In this document: positions 23,528-36,140 of the stretch, piece after piece | How the letters are laid out: every line of letters starts with the position of its first letter | Numbering within the stretch: position 1 is the first letter of the stretch | Source: Silene latifolia | Taxonomy: Eukaryota > Streptophyta > Magnoliopsida > Caryophyllales > Caryophyllaceae | DNA length: 64,000 nt | Reading direction: 5' to 3' | Assembly (NCBI RefSeq): GCF_048544455.1 | Contig: NC_133530.1 | Location: 19,211,748-19,275,747, forward strand | Position numbers and translations under genes: made by a program | The notes under the pieces: generated by a model | Seen by the model: the letters and a program-made list of their open reading frames with translations, nothing else | Told to the model about the DNA's origin: nothing | Database searches by the model: none

Positions 23528-25792
23528 AAAGATAAGTCAAGCAATACGGTATAGCATAGAGGCATTATCAAGAGAATACGACTCAACCAAGCGATGCGAA
23601 TCAACTTGGGAAGAGACTACTACATGTAATGAACCGATGATAATCCAAGTGAGACATTTCATGCCAAATCATAATCATGAATAGGAATAAGTAACCCATT
23701 TCTTCAATATTTGTCATTTGAATAAAAATGTAAACCAACGGAAATGAACCATTTATAATGAGCAAAACAAGCATTCAATTATAAATAACTCAATTTAACT
23801 AAACAAGGAGAATAATTCACCCATATTTGAGATACGATAGACAAATGAGAATGAACGGATTAAAAACTCACATTATAGGTAAATGAAACATTTCATCAAA
23901 TTTTGACTTGAATAAATAATCAATTCCACATTTATAATTAATGTGAGAAAAATATATGAATGAACGATATTTCACGAGTTAAGTCATATAAAGTATGAGA
24001 CGGAAACTCAATAACTTACACACAACTTAACTTTCAGTTGTCGCTTCAGAGGAGTCCTAACATGAGACGAGTTAATTTTAGCCTCTCTTATACTCAAAAT
24101 TATGAACTTAAAGTCAAAGTATCTACGCCAATAGAACACTACACTAGTTTAAACAATCCTATTCTTTATGTAGTCTAGACATAACCACTAAATGCCGAAA
24201 GGAATTGTATCTTCAAAGAGTATTGGACACGCAAAGTCATTGGCAAAAGAGAACCAAGGTCTCTGTTGAGATACTTTTAAATCCAACAAAAGTGAAACGG
24301 GAATTTTTTAACAGAGTCAAAACTTGCAGTAATACTAGAATTTTTTTTGAAACTTCAGGCTTGAATGTCGGTTATACTCAACATATTCCAAGGCTGCCAG
24401 CCTACTAAAGTAACCACCATATTTAGATACCTTCCTAGACAGCCTACCACAACCCACAATTATCATATACTTGCCGATTTCCAACACAGAGAAAATCAAA
24501 GCCTAGAAAAGATATTACCAAATTATCCGCGTAACAGATTCCCAAAATAAGCGGACACCATTCTCTACATCAAATTGACAGTGACTTCTCTTTCAATCCT
24601 GAGTTGTCTCAGATTGATGACAAAATAGTTCGAAGTTTGTAACATGGGAGAAAAAGGATTCAAAAACATAGTTAACATAACCTCTGTGCTTCCTCTCCGC
24701 CTAATGAGCCATAATGCAGTCGTACGAGGCCACCAAAACTTGATCCCCAAAGCGGTCCTAGAAATGCGTACAAAGGTACCACAACTATCACGAAAACAGT
24801 CCCCACACACCTGCGTAAACTATCTCAGAAAAATTCCCGAAAACTAAATAAAATCCGTCTCCAAAACAGGGTAGAAAACGTCCTAAAATTACTACATACT
24901 CGCGCATAAAGCAGACCAAGGTTAAGCCAAACTATGACCACATTTGAGTCGGGAACACACCTCAACCCTTCCACTGAAACACCCACTTACACACACCCAG
25001 ACTAATTTCCAATCACAGTCCAACACAGCCCAAACAACCACCCAACAAACTACCAAAGCTGGCCTAAAACGGACCCACAGAGCAGGTCACCCAACACCTC
25101 TTCACGACTGAAAAAAAAAAGGAACACAAGACAACACAGGCGACTAATTTAAGACGGAATCGGCAGCACAGTTGAGACGGAAACGAGCACGAATAAAACT
25201 TGAATAATAACCATCTAATTCATCTTAACCATACTCGAAATTGTCATGTAAACGGTCACTGAAGCCGCATAAAACCAGCCCATTTCAAAGACCATTTGAG
25301 ACGGAGGTTAAAATACAAATGAGAAAGACGTAAAGGACCAAACTTTATCAGATAAGAGTATATAAAATAACACAAAAGACGGAAATTTCGACATTTGTCG
25401 AGTAACCTATCACCGTTACCTTAGTTTCTTCAAATCTCCTAGGGAAACGTCCAAAAAGTACGAGCCTCCCTCCGGTCTTCAAGATCTTCAGCTAGAAGAA
25501 GGAAATCGAGCCGACTGAGTCAAAAGAACCGAGTTGTTTTGAGATGGTATTTGGAAATCTCCACAAAAATGAAGCTTTGTTACTTAGAAAGATGAAGGAG
25601 GAAGCAAGGAGAAGAATGGTATAAAAATTTTGGGATTTAATCGAGAAATGGGGGCGGATCGGAGGTTGAAGCTTGACGGGAATAAAAATGGTGATTTGGG
25701 GGCTTTGTTGATTGTTGATTGTTGATTGTTGCTGGTGAGTTCAAAAAAATAAAGGGGAAAGGGAAATGACGGGGTGGGGATGTGGTAGTGCA

Positions 25793-25966
<174 letters not shown>

Positions 25967-26311
25967 GAATTATTTAAAAGTAGAGTGTAAGAGGGTGGGT
26001 GAGAGTGATGTGTTGTCGGAATCGGGTTGGTCCGAATTGAAATAGCATTATAAGAGAAATGCGACGATCTTTGCTAGACGGAAATGTATCTATAACTTAA
26101 GACGAAAATATTATTATTATTATTCTCACTATTATTACTCTCCGACTGAATATATCTATTTTTATATAAACTATCTTCTAAAAATGTAACTTTTATAAAA
26201 TTTATGTTTAAAACGAAATTAATTAAATTAAATACTCTAAAATATAAATAAAACAATAGAGCGGTTATTTAAATTATAAATGCTAAAAATGGGAAATTCG
26301 CGGGTGTTACA

Positions 26312-28270
26312 TAGCGGGTCCCCTTGCCTTAAACCACACCTAGGCCTGAACTGTGGTAAAGGAACACCATTTACCAGAATTTCATAACTCACCGTCGTGA
26401 CACAACTCATAATTAGTGAAATCAAATGCGGGGGGAAACCGTATTTTACCAATACCGCTTCCAAAAAATCTCATCTGACTCTGTCATACGCCTTGCTCAT
26501 ATCTGCTTTGAAGGCACATAATGCTTGTCTCCCCTTTCCATGACTCGAGATCTTATTGATGGCCTCATGAGCCACCAGGATATTGTCACTAATGTTCCTT
26601 CCTGGGAGAAAAGCATTCTGCGTTTCACTTACGAGTGCACTCATCACTTTGGCCAACCTGTTTGCTATGCACTTTGTCACAATTCTCATCATCACGTTAC
26701 AAAGGCTAATAGGCCGATAGTCCGTGACCCCCTCCGGACTGTCTTTCTTTGGGATCAGCGTGATAAAAGTTCTATTGAGTTCCCGTAACACTCTCCCAGA
26801 ATTTAGAATCGATAGAATAGCCTTTGTAAACTCACCCTTGAGCATAGACCAGCACCTTTGGTAGAAGACAGCAGGTATGCCATCGGGACCCGGAGCTTTG
26901 AGCGCTCCCATTTGAAAAACAGCCGTGCGGACTTCCTTAGCGGAGAAAGGTCTACCTAGACGGTCTAACTCATCCTGAGAAAAAGAGTATTCCAGGTGAT
27001 TGAGGATTGGATCAAACTCGGAGTTTTCTCGCCACTCCAAGTTGTCGTTGGAGGACAAATAGAGCTCCATAAAAGTTTGCTGGAATTCATTTCGAATTTG
27101 ATCCTCTTCATAGTGCCAAACTCCATCCAGATCTTTAATCCTATGGATATGGTTTCTTCCTGCCCGACCCTTTACCCAATTGAAGAAGAATTTCGTACAC
27201 GTATCTCCATCAACCGTCCATTTCATCTTTGCTCGTTGTTTCCAAAAGGCCGTCGTCGCTCTTGCAAATTCTGTCACTTCCTCATTTACTCTTGTGTATT
27301 CCTCATCTCCGTTTCCCGTGATAGCTAGAGTCATACCATGTTCCAATCTTTGATCAAACTCATCCCATTTCATTCTCCATTCGGCTCATTTATCAAGCGC
27401 CCAACGCTTAACACACATCCGGATTCTTGATAGTTTCCGAGTCACTTGATACGCCGGCGAACCCCTATCACTTCTATTCCAGTCTACTCGGATCTTTTCC
27501 ATACATTCTTCATGGTCTAACACCCACGCACCGATCTTGTATGGTCGATTTCCAGACATGGCTATAAGATTCAAATCAATTTCAATAGGCGCGTGATTCG
27601 ATATTTGGATGGGGTAGTGTTTGAGTCCAGTATGTGGGAAGATCGTAAACCAATCCTTCGATCCAAAAGCTTTATCAATTCGTTCATAAACCCGCTTCTC
27701 CCCCTTCCGATTATTACACCACGTAAAACATGGTCTCTTAAAAGGTATGTCCAACAGCTCATTGCGAATTTTCCACAAACAAAATTCATCCACTCCCCCG
27801 ATGGGCCTATGATTCAAACTTAATTTGTCACGTCGATATTCGACTTGATTAAAATCCCCTACCATAAGAAAGGGAGCATTACAAGTGCCAATCCATTCCT
27901 CCACCTCTTGAAGTACGGAAGCACGCATATGGACACTCGGAGCGCCATAAAAGAGCACAGGATACCACACTAATCCGTTATATTTTTTTACCAAAAGGAT
28001 GATGAAGTGATTACATGCCTTAACCAAAGTCATACGAGACTCTTTCCGCCATCCAACCCAAAGCCCACCCGATGCCCCCACAGCATCCACCCCAAAACAC
28101 TTGTCAAAACCTACCGATCTAAACATAGGGAAAATTCTACTAGCATTACATTTAGTTTCGATTAAAAAAAGAAAATCATAGAACTTACTACCTACCAACG
28201 CTCTTATTTTAGGAATTGTAGGGACGAGCGTGTTATTGAGACCCCTACAATTCCAAATCAAGCCCCTCAT
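26312..28270 (-). pseudogene. LINE ORF2, 5' part: endonuclease and RT fingers
   Basis: Starts at MRGLIWNCRGL (28270), overlapping the end of ORF1. The AP-type endonuclease has IETK, MVGDFN and a terminal SNHAPI motif where the family has SDH, so the catalytic Asp is replaced by Asn (AAT). RT motifs follow: GPDGIPAVFYQ, DYRPISLCNV, AYDRV and GLRQGDPL. TGA stops at 27386-27388 and 26471-26473 interrupt the frame; the latter occurs where the family has Trp. The reading stops at 26312, where the solo LTR is inserted. Confidence 0.87.
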
Positions 28271-31097
28271 GGTGATAGAGGGGTTGTGAAGGCCCAACCC
28301 CCGCAAAGCCATCAAAGTCGACTTCAACACCTCCCCCATTAACAGAAGGCAAGGATGAATCACTAGACTCAATCATCACCACCTCCTCCACATGAAACCT
28401 GAAACCCCAAGTGGGTTGCTGCTGCTCCTGTTTGTGTTGTTCATGTGCTGGACTCCAGCATCTCCTCTTCGCCATCATGCGTAAATACTCCTTAGCTTCC
28501 TCCATTGATCTTTTAGCAGCTTCTAGTATAATATACTCCCCAGCATCAGAACAACATCTTCGTTTCCTTGCCCCCCTGATTTCCTCCCTGTACTCATCCT
28601 TCATATCAGAAATATGATATGCATCCAACAACCTCATACAACCATCGGAAGAATTGCCAACAGGCAAAGTAGCGAACAGTTTAGACTTGGCCCCTACCTC
28701 AGGTATATCAAACAACTTCACCCCAGTATCACTGATTGGCTCATTTCCCTTACCTCTGATTTCAGTCTTGTTTTTCTCAGCCTCAACCAATTTCTCCCAA
28801 GGGATCAGGTTAGAAGAACCCTCATCCAGTTCCCTACCTTTACTAATAATGGTCGTTGAAAAGAAAGGGGTGGTTACCTGCTGATTTTGAATTTGCATGT
28901 CATTTCCAGTTACTTCATGAGAAGTGGTGATAAGAGGTCACATCTCAGAACCTCCACCCACAGCCAGCTGCAGTTCAGTGTTCACCTCAAGATTATCATC
29001 AGATGAGATGATAATAACCTCATCCCCTTCCCTTCCATCAGAGTAGAATTCTGATGCCAAGGACTCAGATGCAAGCATGTTCTCTGATAAAGAGGGATCA
29101 GCAGTTGGCAGAGCCTCATGTTCATTGACTGCAGCATCATTTTCATTGTTACCATTTCCCAGATTTATCAGTCCAGCAGTATCTTCCTCCATTGCAGCCA
29201 TTAGAGAATCTTCATTGCCTTCTTCATTTTCAGGTAGCTGACCTGATCCCTGGCCCACCTGCCTGGTGGACCCATCAGCATAATGATACACCGTGGGACA
29301 CCCCTCCATAGGTGGGTCAAAGGTTTGATTGTAGCCCCTGTGCTCATCCTCCATGTGTGCCCAGCCCAGATCATCTTCAATTCTGCTCAGGATGGCTGCT
29401 TGGTTTCTCTGATCACGGTCTAGAGCCCCAATCAGACTGTTGTGGTTAGTATACAGCACATAAGGATCCTCAGCCTGTACCTGTTCAAAAACACCTTGTT
29501 GCAGCATGTTAAAATCTCTCTGAGTCTCCAACTCCTCTCCTGCACTATGGAAAACCTCAGTATTGGTATCCCCCTCCTCTAACCACCCACCAGCCCCAGG
29601 GGGTAGTTGATTTGCATTGCCCATCACAGTATCCTGTATCTGATTATCTTGTGTTTGTCCTTGATTTCCTTCCTCTGTTATCACTTGTGTATCAGTCATA
29701 GCCACATCATTCTGGACTCTGCTCCCATTTAACCCACCAGCCCCATGGGTATTTTGCACATTAGTCACTGTATTAACAGCAGCCTCTCCCTCCCCATTTA
29801 CAGCCTGACCTATTCCTGTACTTTGACCACCCACCTCATTACCACCATGAAACACGACAGGTCCTGCAAAAGGTTGGGCAGTGACAGCAAAGGCCATCCC
29901 CGGAAGTACTCTCCCTCCAGGAGTTATGCCTAGGTCGAAATCTACAGCCCTCTCAGGAGATTCCCACCTCCTTCTTCTCCTCTGAGTTCCCCTAGCATTT
30001 CCTAACCTGACTTTGGAGGACAAATACTTTGTGGTGGATGGGGTAGCACGTAAGTCCAAGTTGAACATTGTATGTGTACTGTTGGCTTGAAAGACAGGAA
30101 AACCATTCTCCACTGATTTATCTAGCATACCATTAATCCCTGACATCACCGTCATTATAGACTCTCTACATTGAGCCCCCTTGTGACCAATTTTACCACA
30201 CTTTATGCAGTATTTAAAAACCTCCTCGTATCAAAACTGAATCCATAAGAGGTACCCCCCCCCCCCCCCCCCCGCCATAGCCAAGAAAAAACCGGGCATC
30301 AAAGGTTCATTCAATTGAATGTGAACCTTAATCCTTAAGTAATCATTGTCAGGAACAAAATGAAAGGGTTCCACTTTATAGTTGTGACTCAGCAACTTAC
30401 CAGCAATGTGTGCAACCTGCATGGTCAGATACTCGAAAGGGAGTCCACAAACTCTAACTCAAACTTCTGCATATGGGAACCTAACTGTGCGTGGAACCGT
30501 ATCAGCAAACCATTTCGAAAAAACCATAACCGCACCATCAATCGTTACTGTCGTCCTCTGCAACAAAGCTTCCATGTCTTCTGGTTTGGTACAGTGGAAG
30601 ACATATACCTCACCCATTCTAAAAGCAGTTACAACTCCCTTGGTGGTCCACTTTTTCCTGATCACGTCATTGATCAGTGGTGCTTCAAATAACCTGTAGT
30701 CCACCAAGAACCCCAACACGCAACAACCCCAGAAGTCTCTGGACTGACCCAGTTCAGCAGGGTCAATATTAATGACCCCACCAGACCTGGGATATCTCCA
30801 AATGTTAGCGTGTAGAGGATTTGTTGGATTGAACTCAGGTGTTGTGTGATCCTGATTGTATCCATGATGATCAACTACATTATTCTGTATTTCATATCCG
30901 GGTTCATCAATGCCATGACCAAAACCCCCAAATTGATTTTCAGCTTCCATCCTCTTGTTTGATGGTTTTTTTGAACAAGAAAAGCTAGAAGTATTACAGT
31001 TAACAAACTCGTTTTTCTGGAATTTATGTCGTGTTTTCTTTTTTGGATTAACAAGATTAATAAAGTGTGAGGATGAGTATGAACAACCAACAGCCAT
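28245..31097 (-). pseudogene. LINE ORF1 (DUF4283 and zinc knuckle), three in-frame stops
   Basis: One reading frame runs from 31097 to 28245 and is interrupted only by TGA at 30459-30461, 30231-30233 and 28938-28940. The N-terminal third resembles the DUF4283 gag-like domain of plant LINEs (GCCVLGFLVDYRLFEAP, FSKWFADTVP). A run of 19 C (30255-30273; poly-Gly in the protein) precedes a CX2CX4HX4C knuckle (CIKCGKIGHKGAQC) at about 30170-30211. The rest is a low-complexity acidic and Asn/Gln-rich tail. ORF1 proteins bind the element RNA (family knowledge). Possible starts are Met at 31097 or the later MEAENQ at about 30950. Confidence 0.85.
30255..30273. repeat. C19 homopolymer within LINE ORF1
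   Basis: Nineteen consecutive C on the plus strand, reading as glycine codons in ORF1. The frame on both sides is the same, so the run length is compatible with coding. Confidence 0.95.
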
Positions 31098-31100
31098 ACT

Positions 31101-31790
31101 CGTTGTTTAAATAGGTTGATAAAACCCCTCTGAAAAGACTCAAAAGAGCTGGAATCTCCACCGTTTGTCAATTAGCAGCTAACGAAGAGCCAATTAACGG
31201 GAGAATACAACCTCGAGCTGACCAAATTAATTAGAGGCCAATAAAGATCAGCTGCACTTAATGATGGAGAGGAATATGGAAAGATTTTTGGTTAATAGCA
31301 GCTGATTGAATTTCTGACAAAAAATTAGGGTTATGAGCCCCAATTAATGCCCCCAAAATAAAATGATTACCAACTTAATAGGTAACTGCAAGAATCTCAA
31401 AGCAAAAGGAATTTGCAGGGCTATAGGACGCCCAATGAGAAGAAAGAGTATTTTGGGGGATAGAAAAAGGTTGATTTTGGTAATAGAGATGATGAAGGTA
31501 GCTAGCGTAGGTGCACTTGAAAGCTCTCCAAAGAGAGTTACAGCTCTCTAGATTTTTAGAGAGAGAAAAAATTCCATATTTTGATCCCAGTGGTCTAGAC
31601 TCTAGATATTAATTTCATGCAGCAATATATGTATTTCAATCTCAACATTCAGCACGATGGCTTAATCACAAGGGAGGTGAAGGTGGTAAACTTTTTCAAA
31701 GAGCTGCAACTTAGTATAATCATCATGGTTGAACATCAGTATATGTATGGTACAGAGGCGGCTATGACGGGGGTGCAGGGGATTCATCCG
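31101..31790. other. LINE 5' flank / gene-free stretch
   Basis: Probably the 5' untranslated region of the LINE up to about 31560 (AGAGAG-rich GCTCTCTAGATTTTTAGAGAG), then unclassified sequence. No gene seen. Confidence 0.4.
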
Positions 31791-31792
31791 CA

Positions 31793-32704
31793 CCTAAGGT
31801 GATGGTTGAAACTCAACTATTATAAATATTCCTATTAAGAGCATGATAGATGAACCAACTCAACCAAAACCTTAAGGTGATGGTTGAGGCCCAACTATTA
31901 TAAATATTCCTATTACGCTCCCTCACTCAAATGCCCGTTGGGCTTGAAGAGTGGTTAGTTGTGCACCGGCTCCCCCGTACCGTGTGCTGGGTTTCCACTT
32001 TGAGTTTTTGAGGAGTTTTGAGGTTGCCAGTAGGGATGTCAATGGATCGGGTTCGGGTCGGGTGAAGCCTCATCCGTCATCCATCCGTCCTTTTAAAATC
32101 TCATCCAACCCGTCCGTCATCCGTGAAACATATCATCCGTCATCCATCCATCCATCATCCATGGATGAAACGGGTGGATCGGGTGATAAACGGGTGTTGT
32201 GTATTTATATATTTCAAGTTAAAAAAAATGAAGATTTTTTTTTTCGCTACAAAAATAAAGTTAGATAATTATTTTAGTGTAACTTTCTAGTGGGTAGGTT
32301 CACAAAATATTTATATTGAGAGTAGAAAAATATGAAAATTTAAATATTTTATATCTTAATAATGTGTTATATGTAAAAAAAAATTAAATAAAAAATAATA
32401 AAATCGGGTGATGGATGGATGGCGGGTGGATGACGGGTGGAATTTCTTCATCCAACCCATCCGTCATCCATCATCCGTTTCATCCGTCATCCATCCATCA
32501 TCCATTTAAATCGGGTTTTCATCCATCTTTTAGGATCGGGTGGATCGGGTTTTGATGGATGCGGGTGAAATTGGCATCCCTAGTTGCCAGGATTTGAACC
32601 CGTGACCTTCGGTCAAGGTGGCTCTGATACCATGATAGATGAACCATCTCAACCAAAACCTTAAGGTGATGGTTAAAGCCCAACTATTATAAATATTCCT
32701 ATTA
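31793..32704 (-). mobile_element. TRIM-like mini LTR element carrying a MITE
   Basis: Two 72-bp direct repeats (31844-31915 and 32633-32704), both TGATAGATGAACC...TTCCTATTA on the plus strand, bracket a short internal region. Next to the right repeat is TGGCTCTGATACCA (32619-32632), the reverse of an initiator Met-tRNA primer site. Next to the left one is a purine tract on the minus strand (GAGTGAGGGAGCG). That is the layout of a terminal-repeat retrotransposon in miniature on the minus strand. A third, partial repeat lies at 31793-31837. The internal region is only about 156 bp once the MITE is removed. Confidence 0.65.
32031..32582. mobile_element. hAT-type MITE (552 bp)
   Basis: Ends TAGGGATGTCAAT and, reversed, TAGGGATGCCAAT, flanked by a perfect 8-bp target duplication GTTGCCAG (32023-32030 and 32583-32590). 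An 8-bp duplication is the hAT superfamily mark. The interior has GGATCGGGTTCGGGTCGGG near the left end and inverted arrays of CATCCATCCGTCATCC. No coding capacity. Confidence 0.88.
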
Positions 32705-32831
32705 TCCAATGTAATGGCTCGATAATTGGGTTGGGGGGTTCATATTGCTAATATTTTATTTGTTATTTAAGATACTTTTAGTCAATATTACGTAAAATAG
32801 GAACATGTGCAATTGTGCATAATTAATACTA

Positions 32832-33222
32832 GAGCATATCCAATGGTTGGACAAAAGGACTTGCTTGCAATTTTAAGAAATTGTAAGCTAGTAGCTCAAC
32901 CATTGGAGTTGTCTATGTAGATTGGCTTTGCTCAAATAATTTTAAGCTAGTAGCTCCATGAAGCAACTTGCTTAAATGGACTCACAAGAAGAATATAACC
33001 AATAGAAAAATAGTTATCTCATTTATAAATTTTTTATTTTATATTTATAAATTAAGAATTAAATAAATAAATAGAAAAGTGTGTTAGGTGGGTCTCATCA
33101 AGCTAGTAGTAAATTGGCTTCACCATTGGAGTAAGTTGTAGCTTGAAATTGTTGTTGCTCAAAAAAATGATGTGGCAAAGGTAAGCTAGTACCAACTAGC
33201 TTATCATTAAAGATGCTAATTT
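32832..33222. mobile_element. MITE candidate with AGCATATCCAATGG ends
   Basis: GAGCATATCCAATGGTT at the left faces CATTAAAGATGCT at the right, with CAACCATTGGAGTT and CACCATTGGAGTAAG inside and GCTAGTAGCT repeats between. The GAGCAT-TCCAATGG type of terminus is common in plant MITEs. No clear target duplication. Confidence 0.5.
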
Positions 33223-33370
33223 ATACGAGTGTGGACAAAATATTCATCTACTACGTAGCCATGTAGGGTGTGATATATACTCTAGATAAAGATAAACTCT
33301 TGTGAAGTATTTGGATGGTGAGCATAGCATAATGCTTTCTTTGTTGTAACTTATGGTATATGGGGAAAAA

Positions 33371-33430
33371 TCTATAAATATTATTAAAAGGCTAGACATT
33401 AAACGCCACGTAGACAAATGTGACATGGCA
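33371..33430 (+). other. Helitron-like 5' terminus
   Basis: A/TCTATAAATATTATTAAAAGG followed by CCACGTAGAC and TGACATGGCA, the form of many plant Helitron 5' ends (TC start after an A). Possible partners are the 3' ends at 41861 or 42496. Similar starts occur at 36290 and 36519. Confidence 0.45.
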
Positions 33431-33439
33431 ACAAGAAAT

Positions 33440-36140
33440 AAGCGTTTTTGAGACCGCCATATGCGGTCTCAACAGTTCATAAAGTGGTCGCAAACACGTT
33501 TTAGAGACCGCTTTTGAACTTTTGAGACCGCATATGGTCGGTCCGAAAAACTAGTAACAAAATACACTATTTGAGACCGATTTATAGCGGTCACAAATTT
33601 GAGACCGCCTTGAGTCGGTCACAAAATGAGAAGTCGGTCCCAAATGCCAGCAGTCTCAAAATGAGTTATGCGGTCCCAAAATCTTTATTTTTGAAGCACT
33701 AATTCTACTATATTTACTTTACCCACTTATTTAAACTATAAAATGCACATACACCAAATACCATATTAATCGAATACCAGGAGGCTACCATATGAAACCA
33801 CCACAAAAAGAGAAGCTTCGACACTAAAGATAAACGGATTTTAAAAGATTAAACTTTTATAATTAAAAACAAGTAATGTTTACAACACTAATCCCACACT
33901 TAATAATTACAAATTAAATAGTCCTATGTTTAGTTCAATCTAACATTTAATAGTGTGTTGTAATCTCCCCTACTTGTACCACTGCCGCTAACACCAAGCG
34001 GATCCTCAACAAGGTCGGGGCACTGAGTGAAGTTGTGGCAGTTTAACTCTTCTCGTATAGGTGATGTTGTTGATCCATTTTCTTCATCATTTGTTCTTTT
34101 CTTGGTGCTACTAATTTTGCACACCTTTCACTTCGTCTGCCTGCCAACAACACATACTTTTCGGCCCATCTTTTTAATTGTATATCTCCTAACAAATAAA
34201 AAGGATATCAGTTAGAAATGAGGAAATGAGAAATGACAAGCGGTTAAGTATACTTTACCAAATAAACAAGTATTAGCCGTGATAAGAAAGTTGGTATTGA
34301 AAGGTCCAACTAATTCTGATTTTTTTTCTAATATAGTGTAATCACAGCCCAGTTATAAAGATGAACACGAAAAAAAAAAAAGTTAAAACACAATGAGAAG
34401 ACACTAAAAGATACAGAGTAGAATTTGCTACACTCAAAATACCTTAACTTTATCCAACCATTCATGAACTTGACTGAAGAACCTCACATTTACTTGAGCA
34501 ATTTAACACTTTGCAGTGACTCTCCACAATCGCATCTATATTCTGCATGACATAATTAAATTCAGATAGAAGAAAGTAGAAACCTTTTTCTACAAGTACT
34601 CATAGTTTTTCAAAAGAGGAAGGGACATAAACAAAGAGATGAGGAATTCACACAGAAAATAAAGGCAGAAAAGAGGTAATGAGGAGTTTTTAATGTTCAG
34701 CTACTTTAGTTGTCATATGACACTTACAAAAAAAAAGTACCTTTATGGACTACATTTGCATCCATCCTGGTAGGAGACCTTGGACTTGAGAGTGTGATAT
34801 ACTGATATCCCAACAGCTAATCGGTCAGTTTGATGTTTCTGCGTTATACCTGTGTTCTTCAAACCCATTCTGATTAAATATATAGTTGAATGAAAAAATG
34901 TTACTTAGACTCGAGTACTCGACTGGCTGCAAGAGTTATAGCCTCATATAGTTTGTGGCAGATATTGGAGAAAAGTAAAATAGGAGAATCAATTTCAATT
35001 TCTAACCTCCAGAGAGAATATCCATTACTCAACCATTAAGTTTAAGCCGTCAAGTGTTTGAAGTTACATTATAGCAACAAGGTCAATTTCTCTCCCATGT
35101 ACACTAGGATTCATGGTTACAAGCGTTTAACAATATGTCAAAGTAAATAGGTGCTCTATTCTCCATGATTTTATATAAAAGAAAATCAAACAACAAATGA
35201 ACATACCCTAAATGCAAATTAGGATTGCATTTAGTAGGCTGGAAAAAGCCCCAAGAATAAGCAGGTTGGTACTCATAATGAACATTCTAAGCTCATGATG
35301 CCCTACCATGACTGCCGGAGCTGATTATCTGTCACCATGACTCAATCAAGCGTTGAATCTAGCCCATTACAACAAATTACCTTATCAACAAACCCTAAAT
35401 TAAAGATGTACTCCGTATCTTTTAGTGTAGCAATTACCCTATCAAAAAATAATTCATGTTCATCAAGCAATTATCTTATCAACAAACCCCAAATTAAAGA
35501 TGTAACTCGGCTGCTATACTATAATTGCAAAGCCAAATTACCAAATAATTCATTTTCAATCCACCATAATTGCAAAGCCAACTCAATAACAGAAACTCAA
35601 TTAAGATAATTAAACAAATCAATGAACATAAACAATTTAATAAACCCTATAAATGAAAGATTCAGTAATATTATTAAATAAACGATTTGAAGTTGAAAAT
35701 TAGGGTTCTTACCAATTTCGATTCACAACGGTTGTTGTTCGCGTAGGGTAGCAGTCGCCGTCATCGGCGCCGGTGGTCGCGTGGGGTAGTAGTCATCGGT
35801 GCTCGTGCGCGTTGGGTGGGATGGTTGCGTGGGTGGGAGTGGCGATTGCCAGGTTTGGGAAACGAAAAGAGAAGCTGATGGATTATGAAATAAATGAAAC
35901 AAAGTTGCTGGTCTCAATGTCTCATAACATATACCACTGGTGGGTTAGTTTGAGACCGATTATAGTCCCAAAAATTCTAATTGGTATCAAATTTGAGACT
36001 ATCTTTACATTTTTGAGTCTGTTTCAGGAGCGGTCACAAATTTGAGACCGATTTTACACCTTTGAGACAGGGTTCAGTCCCAAATTATATTTTGAGACCG
36101 TTTTTTCAATCGGTCTCAAAAAAGCGGACTCAAATACTAC
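33440..36140. mobile_element. CACTA-like DNA element with TTTGAGACCG subterminal repeats
   Basis: The left end (33444-33680) and right end (35940-36135) carry about nine copies of TTTGAGACCG in both orientations. The outermost pair is inverted (CGTTTTTGAGACCG left; CGCTTTTTTGAGACCG reversed right). Dense subterminal repeats of this kind are typical of CACTA elements, but I find no clean CACTA terminus or target duplication. The interior has only short coding scraps, such as QVNVRFFSQVHEWLDKVK (minus strand, about 34450-34500), so it is non-autonomous or decayed. A Mutator-like origin is possible. Confidence 0.5.
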
